Shown here in pieces: positions 59,218 through 64,000 of a stretch of DNA of 64,000 bases (its first letter is position 1; each line of letters opens with the position of its first letter). This stretch comes from Halomonas sp. ALS9. GTDB lineage: Bacteria; Pseudomonadota; Gammaproteobacteria; Pseudomonadales; Halomonadaceae. The translations under genes were made by a program, and so were the position numbers. The stretch covers positions 1-64,000 of the forward strand of contig NZ_LXRG01000110.1 in the NCBI RefSeq assembly GCF_001651035.1. Reading direction: 5' to 3'. The notes beneath the pieces are model-generated. The model worked only from the letters and a program-made list of their open reading frames with translations, had not been told where the DNA came from and did no database searches.

Positions 59218-59650
59218 ATGATTATTAAGGTTGAATCGGTTATGAAATAACTGGCTGTCTCGTCAACGTTATAACGTTTTTCAAAAGAGAAAGCGTGCTA
59301 GATTGACCTGATGGTTTTAATTTGAATATTTTAAACTGTCTCACATAGTGAATGTTTAGCCTTGGCTTGTTGCCCGGGCTTTTTTGTAGCAGTTTTTATT
59401 CCTTTATTGCTTTTTATTAATTAATTATGTTGCCGCTTTTTGGCTGAGTGGGAAATGGCGGATTTCGATAATCTATATATTTAGTGTTAAGTGAATTCGC
59501 AGCCCATTTTTTAATGCATGAATAAATTGACCTTGTAGTATTTCTAATTGTTGTCTATATTATTTAGTCATCAATCGAATGGATAATGTTTCCCATTATA
59601 CATTATGTAATTGAGTGTATGCCTTTTGTCTAACTACAAGGAATGTAGAA
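59218..59650. other. AT-rich intergenic region before the Crp/Fnr-type gene
   Basis: 433 bp, AT-rich. A short palindrome AACGTTATAACGTT followed by TTT (59265-59280) lies 48 bp after the catalase stop and could be a weak terminator. Nothing else recognised. Confidence 0.5.
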
Positions 59651-60460
59651 ATGACAGATTATATAATTGATATTCAAAACGAAACTTCGAATATAAAAGA
59701 TCACTGTGCTCAAGTGTCTGAAGTGATAGTCAATTTATCTCAGCTTACAAGTTTGGGTGATGTTTTGAATCGTTATTGTAAAATTGAAGCTGAAGCTTTG
59801 GATCGTTTGTCGAGTATTAGGTTCGATAACGTAGATTTAAAGAAAAATCAAAAAATACACTCTTTGTATCAAGAAAGGGCGGACGTTTTTGTAGTGAAGA
59901 AGGGGTGGGTAAGCTCAAGTCGTTCCGTTAAAGACCGAAGTGAAGATATATGTAATGTATATATGCCTGGTGATATTGTAGGTATCCGAGAGAGTTTTTT
60001 CGACAATCATAATATGACAGTATTGGCATTGCAGAATTGTCAGTTAGATAGGGTGTCAACTGATAGGTTGCATGAATTATTTGAAAGTTATGTGGATATA
60101 AAAAGAGCGGTAATTTCTTATATAATGGTTAATGATAATATTGCAATCGAAAGATTGAGAAGTTGTACCCATCATAAAGCTGAAAAACGGGTGGCGCATT
60201 TTCTTCTTGAGGTATATGCAAGGCATAATTTTAAAGAAATGATGGATTCAAATGCAATCTCTCTGCCAATCAAACAAGAGGTGGTGGGTGAGTTGCTGGG
60301 TATTACTAGCGTGCATGTTAGCCGTTGTATGACTGCGTTAGAGCAAAAGAAAATGATTCGAAAAACCAGAGGCTCAATTAGTTTGTTACAACCTGATCTG
60401 TTGGCTGAATATGCCGACTTTGACGAAGATTCAATCTATGGTCATTTAAAACAGGTTTGA
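59651..60460 (+). CDS. Crp/Fnr-family transcription regulator
   Basis: 269 residues. A cyclic-nucleotide-binding-type beta-barrel (FVVKKGWVSSSRSV, then YMPGDIVGIRESFF), the dimer helix, and a C-terminal winged helix-turn-helix (KQEVVGELLGITSVHVSRCMTAL). The FNR iron-sulfur cysteines are absent. The ATG at 59651 has AAGGAA 7 nt upstream. Strikingly AT-rich compared with ectD next to it, suggesting transfer. Possible targets are the flanking catalase or ectD genes; no direct evidence. Confidence 0.87.
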   Translation: MTDYIIDIQNETSNIKDHCAQVSEVIVNLSQLTSLGDVLNRYCKIEAEALDRLSSIRFDNVDLKKNQKIHSLYQERADVFVVKKGWVSSSRSVKDRSEDICNVYMPGDIVGIRESFFDNHNMTVLALQNCQLDRVSTDRLHELFESYVDIKRAVISYIMVNDNIAIERLRSCTHHKAEKRVAHFLLEVYARHNFKEMMDSNAISLPIKQEVVGELLGITSVHVSRCMTALEQKKMIRKTRGSISLLQPDLLAEYADFDEDSIYGHLKQV

Positions 60461-60672
60461 GCTATTTTTTAAGAAAACTGATTTTTAGCTGGTAAATTGA
60501 ACAACTGATACGTTGGTTAGATCATGGGTTAATTCAAGTTATGTAAGTTGTAAGTTACCGTTCAATTTTTTTCACGTAACCCACGTTATCAAATGGCTAA
60601 TCACGCCTTGCGGGGAAATTTTAGTGGTCTAGGATACTCCCTGCACGATGTTTTAACCGTGCCCTACTTTTT

Positions 60673-60700
60673 ATACGTACGTGATTATTTGTACGTACAA
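60673..60700. promoter_or_regulatory. Paired TACGTAC palindromes upstream of ectD
   Basis: TACGTAC occurs at 60674-60680 and again at 60692-60698, the second within the perfect palindrome TTGTACGTACAA (60689-60700). The 18-bp spacing and location 42-70 bp before the ATG suggest an operator overlapping the ectD promoter. Confidence 0.6.
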
Positions 60701-60741
60701 TATGTTCGATCTGAAACCTAATCATACAAGGAGTGGATTAG

Positions 60742-61740
60742 ATGACAGTCAAAAGCACACCGCTAAATGCGGTAACTGCCCATAAGCAATATAGCGAAAT
60801 GGCCGATACGCCTAACGCTCACGTTACTCCGGCTCAGCGTACACAGGTACAGGATGCCTACCCGTCGCGCTTGGCCACTACCCCGGTAAACACTTGGTTG
60901 CCGCGCCAAGATGCGGTCATCAAGGGGCGCCAGCTTTCTGGCCCGTTAAGTCAGGCGCAGCTTGATGAGTTTGAGCGTAAGGGTTTTTTGTTTATTCCCA
61001 ATCTCATTGAAGGCGCAGAGCTTGATGAGCTGCGTCAGGAAATGAAGGCGCTGATGAGCAACGATGAGTATCTCAATAAAGACTTCAGCGTGACTGAACC
61101 AAAGAGTCAGGAAATCCGCTCGCTATTTGCAGTGCATTTCCTCTCTGAGCGGCTGGGAAAACTGGCCAGCGATGAGCGTGTCGCGGGCGCTGCTCGTCAA
61201 ATCATTGGCGGCGATTCTTATGTGCATCAATCGCGGATTAACTACAAGCCTGGGTTTGCCGGTAAGGGCTTTAACTGGCACTCTGATTTTGAAACTTGGC
61301 ACGCAGAAGACGGCATGCCTGCGATGCATGCCGTCAGCGCATCGCTGATCTTAACCGACAACCACGAGTTCAACGGCCCGTTGATGTTGATTCCTGGCTC
61401 GCACAAAAAATTCGTGCCATGCCTAGGTGAAACGCCGGAGGATAACCATAAAAGCTCGTTGAAAGAGCAGGAAGTGGGCGTGCCCAGCCCAGAGGCGCTG
61501 GCCGAGCTAGTGGCCGAACACGGTATTGAAGCACCCAAAGGTAAGGCAGGCGGCTTGTTACTGTTCGATTGCAATACCCTGCATGCCTCGAATGCTAACC
61601 TTTCACCCGACCCACGAAGCAACGTGTTCTTTGTATTTAACTGTCACGATAATCGTTGCCAAGCGCCTTATGCGGCGGCTCAACAACGCCCAGACTTCTT
61701 GGCTCATAGCCCTGATCAAGCGGCGCAACAATATCGCTAA
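60742..61740 (+). CDS. ectD: Ectoine 5-hydroxylase
   Basis: 332 residues. Fe(II)/2-oxoglutarate dioxygenase that turns ectoine into 5-hydroxyectoine, a compatible solute. Iron ligands H180, D182 (FNWHSDFETWH) and H281 (NTLHASNAN) are present, as are the 2-oxoglutarate-binding region and the EctD signature around GFNWHSDFETWHAEDGMP. ATG with AAGGAG upstream. No ectABC nearby, as is usual in Halomonas. Confidence 0.97.
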   Translation: MTVKSTPLNAVTAHKQYSEMADTPNAHVTPAQRTQVQDAYPSRLATTPVNTWLPRQDAVIKGRQLSGPLSQAQLDEFERKGFLFIPNLIEGAELDELRQEMKALMSNDEYLNKDFSVTEPKSQEIRSLFAVHFLSERLGKLASDERVAGAARQIIGGDSYVHQSRINYKPGFAGKGFNWHSDFETWHAEDGMPAMHAVSASLILTDNHEFNGPLMLIPGSHKKFVPCLGETPEDNHKSSLKEQEVGVPSPEALAELVAEHGIEAPKGKAGGLLLFDCNTLHASNANLSPDPRSNVFFVFNCHDNRCQAPYAAAQQRPDFLAHSPDQAAQQYR

Positions 61741-61858
61741 CCCGCAGTGGGGAAACAAATTCATGGCCGAAGGGTGTGGAACCTTCGTCTAGGTGGGGTA
61801 AACTGTTGCGCCTGTCGTTGCGAATGCGGCACGCATAATGAGAAGGAGAATACCCGCC

Positions 61859-62524
61859 ATGCGTTTTGTTCCACAGTTTACCGATGGCCAGGAGTTTCCC
61901 CACCCGTTGGGCAAGGTTGTCTGCATCGGCCGTAATTATGCCGACCATGCGAAAGAGCTGGATAATCCGGTTCCCACTGAGCCGCTGCTGTTCATTAAGC
62001 CGTCGACCAGCGTTGTGGATCTGACCAAGCCGTTGGATCCGCCGTTTTCACGCGGCGACGTACATTATGAAGTTGAGCTTGCGCTGTTAGTGGGTGAAAC
62101 CTTAACCCATGCCACCCTGGATGAAGCCGAGCGCGCGATTGTCGGTATTGGGTTGGCGATGGATTTAACCCTGCGTGATGTACAGACCAAGCTGAAAGAG
62201 AAGGGGCACCCTTGGGAAATCGCCAAAGCCTTTGATGGCGCTTGCCCGCTTTCGTCGTTTCTGCCGCTAAGCCGAGTGCCCAACTGGAACGCGCTCGCTT
62301 TTACCCTTGAGATTGATGGGGAAGAGCGTCAGCACGGCGAAGGTTCCGATATGATTTTTGCTGTCCCCACGCTGGTGGCTGAAATGAGTCGCCACTTTAC
62401 CCTGGAGCCGGGCGATGTAATCTTAACCGGCACGCCTTCTGGCGTTGGGGAGCTGGTTCGTGGTTCATCGCTGCGCTTAACCTTGACCGGTGGTTTGGAA
62501 GTCGAAACCAGCGTCGTCGAGTAA
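61859..62524 (+). CDS. Fumarylacetoacetase-family hydrolase (YcgM-like)
   Basis: 221 residues. VVCIGRNYADHAKELDN, then FIKPSTSVV and HYEVELALLVG with the metal-binding Glu pair (EVE), and VILTGTPSGVG. The family includes acylpyruvate hydrolases and oxaloacetate decarboxylases; the substrate is not decidable. The ATG at 61859 follows AGAAGGAG. Confidence 0.92.
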   Translation: MRFVPQFTDGQEFPHPLGKVVCIGRNYADHAKELDNPVPTEPLLFIKPSTSVVDLTKPLDPPFSRGDVHYEVELALLVGETLTHATLDEAERAIVGIGLAMDLTLRDVQTKLKEKGHPWEIAKAFDGACPLSSFLPLSRVPNWNALAFTLEIDGEERQHGEGSDMIFAVPTLVAEMSRHFTLEPGDVILTGTPSGVGELVRGSSLRLTLTGGLEVETSVVE

Positions 62525-62590
62525 CTAAATAGTTGACCCACAAACAGTGAAGCAGATAGCCCGCCACAAGCATTCGCTATCGTTATCAAT

Positions 62591-62631
62591 AGAAACGCCA
62601 CCCGTTAACCACAGGTGGCGTTTCTTTTTTT
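62591..62631. terminator. Bidirectional terminator between FAH-family gene and speA
   Basis: A perfect 12-bp stem AGAAACGCCACC/GGTGGCGTTTCT with an 11-nt loop, followed by TTTTTTT on the plus strand. Serves the convergent genes. Confidence 0.9.
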
Positions 62632-62713
62632 GGGCCGTTTAAGCCAACCTATCTAGGCAGTCCATTTAAGCCAAGCTGTTCGAGGCTGTTCAAGATAGAC
62701 CATTCAAAAAAGC

Positions 62714-64000
62714 TCACTCAAGATAGGTATAGCCTTCCAGCCCTTCGCTTAAGCTGGCCGCAAAGCGGGCCTGCTCGTCGGCAGAGAAGCCGCTTGCGGC
62801 TAGCTGGTCGGTGAGCTTCTGCTTGAGCACGTTGGCATTGAAGTTGACGTAGGCCAGCACCTGGGCCACCGAGTCCCCGGCCAGGGGATTGGAGAGCGTC
62901 CACTCGCCGTCTGCATTGAGCGCAGCGTCAACGGAGTCGGTGTCGCCGAACAGGTTATGCAAATCGCCAAGGATCTCCTGATAGGCGCCCACCAGGAAGA
63001 AGCCTAACCAGCGCTCGTCGTCTGATGGCCATTCAGGCAGCGGCAGGGTGCTCTCGACCCCTTGGCCGTCGACGTAGCTGTCGATGCGGCCGTCGGAATC
63101 GCAGGTGATATCCTGAATCACCGCCCGTCGGGTGGGGGCCTGATCAAGCCCGCTCAACGGCAGCACCGGGAATATCTGCTCGATCCCCCAAACGTCAGGG
63201 ACAGACTGGAACAATGAGAAGTTAACGAACAGCTTGTCGGCTAGTTTCTCCGCCAGCTCGTCCATGATTTCACGATGGGCCCGGTTGCGGGTATCAAGCT
63301 GGGTACGCAGTCGTGCGCAGGCAGCCATGTACACCCGCTCGCCTTCGGCGCGGGCGGTAATATTACTCAAGCCCATTACAAAGCGTTCCTGCAACTCACT
63401 TACCGCCTGAAGCAGGTCGTGCCAGGCTTCTACCAGCATGCGTGGTTCTTGAGCGGTAGCGAGTTGCTCGAACACCCGCCACAGAAGCTCCACTTGGGTA
63501 TCTTCTTGAGAGTGCTGCTCAGGTGGGGTGTCGTCGATACGCTCTTCGCCAATCACGTTGGTGATCAATACCGCGTGGTGGGCGGTCAGCGCACGGCCCG
63601 ATTCGCTGATCAGATGGGGCTGTGGCAGGTTCGTTTCTTGGCACAGCTGGGCAAAGGCACTCACTACGTTACGGGCGTATTCACGCATCGAGTAGTTGGC
63701 CGAGCAGAAGCTACGCGAACGAGTGCCTTCGTAGTCGATTCCCAAACCGCCGCCGACGTCTACAGTGTCAATCGGTGCACCCAGTTCCATCAGATTTTGA
63801 TAAAAGCGCGCGCATTCGCGTAGGCCGCGCTGAATATCGCGGATATTGGCGATCTGGGAGCCCAAGTGGAAGTGCACCAGCTGCAGGCTTTCCAGCGCAT
63901 TCTCGCGACGTAGGGTGTCTACGACCTCTAGAATCTGGCTGGCGGTGAGACCAAACTTGGATTTTTCACCGCCGGTATTCTGCCACTTGCCTTTACCCAC
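62714..64000 (-). CDS. speA: Biosynthetic arginine decarboxylase, 3' part
   Basis: The last 428 residues of SpeA; the start lies beyond the window. LVHFHLGSQIANIRDIQRG, then IDTVDVGGGLGIDYEGT and ISESGRALTAHHAVLI are fold-type III PLP decarboxylase motifs, and the C-terminal helical domain is that of SpeA. Makes agmatine for putrescine synthesis. Confidence 0.96.
   Translation of the reverse strand: MGKGKWQNTGGEKSKFGLTASQILEVVDTLRRENALESLQLVHFHLGSQIANIRDIQRGLRECARFYQNLMELGAPIDTVDVGGGLGIDYEGTRSRSFCSANYSMREYARNVVSAFAQLCQETNLPQPHLISESGRALTAHHAVLITNVIGEERIDDTPPEQHSQEDTQVELLWRVFEQLATAQEPRMLVEAWHDLLQAVSELQERFVMGLSNITARAEGERVYMAACARLRTQLDTRNRAHREIMDELAEKLADKLFVNFSLFQSVPDVWGIEQIFPVLPLSGLDQAPTRRAVIQDITCDSDGRIDSYVDGQGVESTLPLPEWPSDDERWLGFFLVGAYQEILGDLHNLFGDTDSVDAALNADGEWTLSNPLAGDSVAQVLAYVNFNANVLKQKLTDQLAASGFSADEQARFAASLSEGLEGYTYLE

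Overview
The window is a piece of a gammaproteobacterial chromosome, most likely a Halomonas/Vreelandella-type halophile (Halomonadaceae). The evidence is an ectoine 5-hydroxylase gene (ectD) standing alone, a hisB-hisH-hisA-hisF cluster, and high-GC housekeeping genes of gammaproteobacterial type (radA, selD-mnmH, mutY-yggX, speA). This is inference from gene content; no database search was possible.

Left host arm (1-15426): hisC; an NlpE-like lipoprotein; radA; the selenium pair selD-mnmH; an amidotransferase-like protein without its nucleophile; a YjaG-like gene; a small envelope protein; the his genes hisF, hisA, hisH and hisB on the minus strand; a GNAT/PanM-like acetyltransferase translationally linked to an AsmA-family gene; mutY and yggX. 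It ends with a promoter and three tRNA genes, Phe(GAA), Gln(TTG) and Thr(TGT).

Prophage (15382-55775, about 40.3 kb between att cores): a complete-looking P2-like myovirus integrated in tRNA-Thr. The attL and attR cores are an exact 50-bp repeat. The early operon runs leftward (minus strand): regulators, an Ogr-like zinc-finger late activator, the replication initiator A, small genes and the integrase. It diverges from a LexA-like, SOS-cleavable CI repressor on the plus strand, with palindromic operators between. From 24.3 to 30.2 kb lies a cargo island: two secreted-protein genes, a DUF262 gene plus a HEPN-nuclease-like gene, a convergent cytosine-5 methyltransferase, and an SOS-controlled umuC/umuD-like pair. 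Structural genes follow in P2 gene order but inverted: D, U, T, E/E' (with a -1 frameshift heptamer), FII, FI, a second cargo site at the P2 fun(Z) position (a membrane Abi-like gene), tail fibre genes, I, J, W, PAAR, V, S, R, spanins, lysozyme, holin, X, L, M, N, O, then P and Q on the opposite strand. A near-identical 22-bp element lies at each of the three late-operon junctions (FI, V, O/P). A five-repeat protein and a probable cos site lie between Q and attR.

Right host arm (55776-64000): an OmpA-domain protein, a broken LysR gene, a META-domain lipoprotein, a manganese catalase, an AT-rich Crp/Fnr-type regulator, ectD with palindromic elements upstream, a fumarylacetoacetase-family gene and the 3' part of speA, which continues beyond the window.

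The most interesting points are the DUF262-HEPN(-methyltransferase) cassette inside the prophage; the decayed copies of neighbouring phage genes that mark both cargo sites; the repeated late-promoter element; the 62-residue-repeat protein; and the UmuD-like protein that lacks its catalytic serine. Intergenic stretches over 300 bp (57996-58392 and 59218-59650) are AT-rich and hold no convincing gene.
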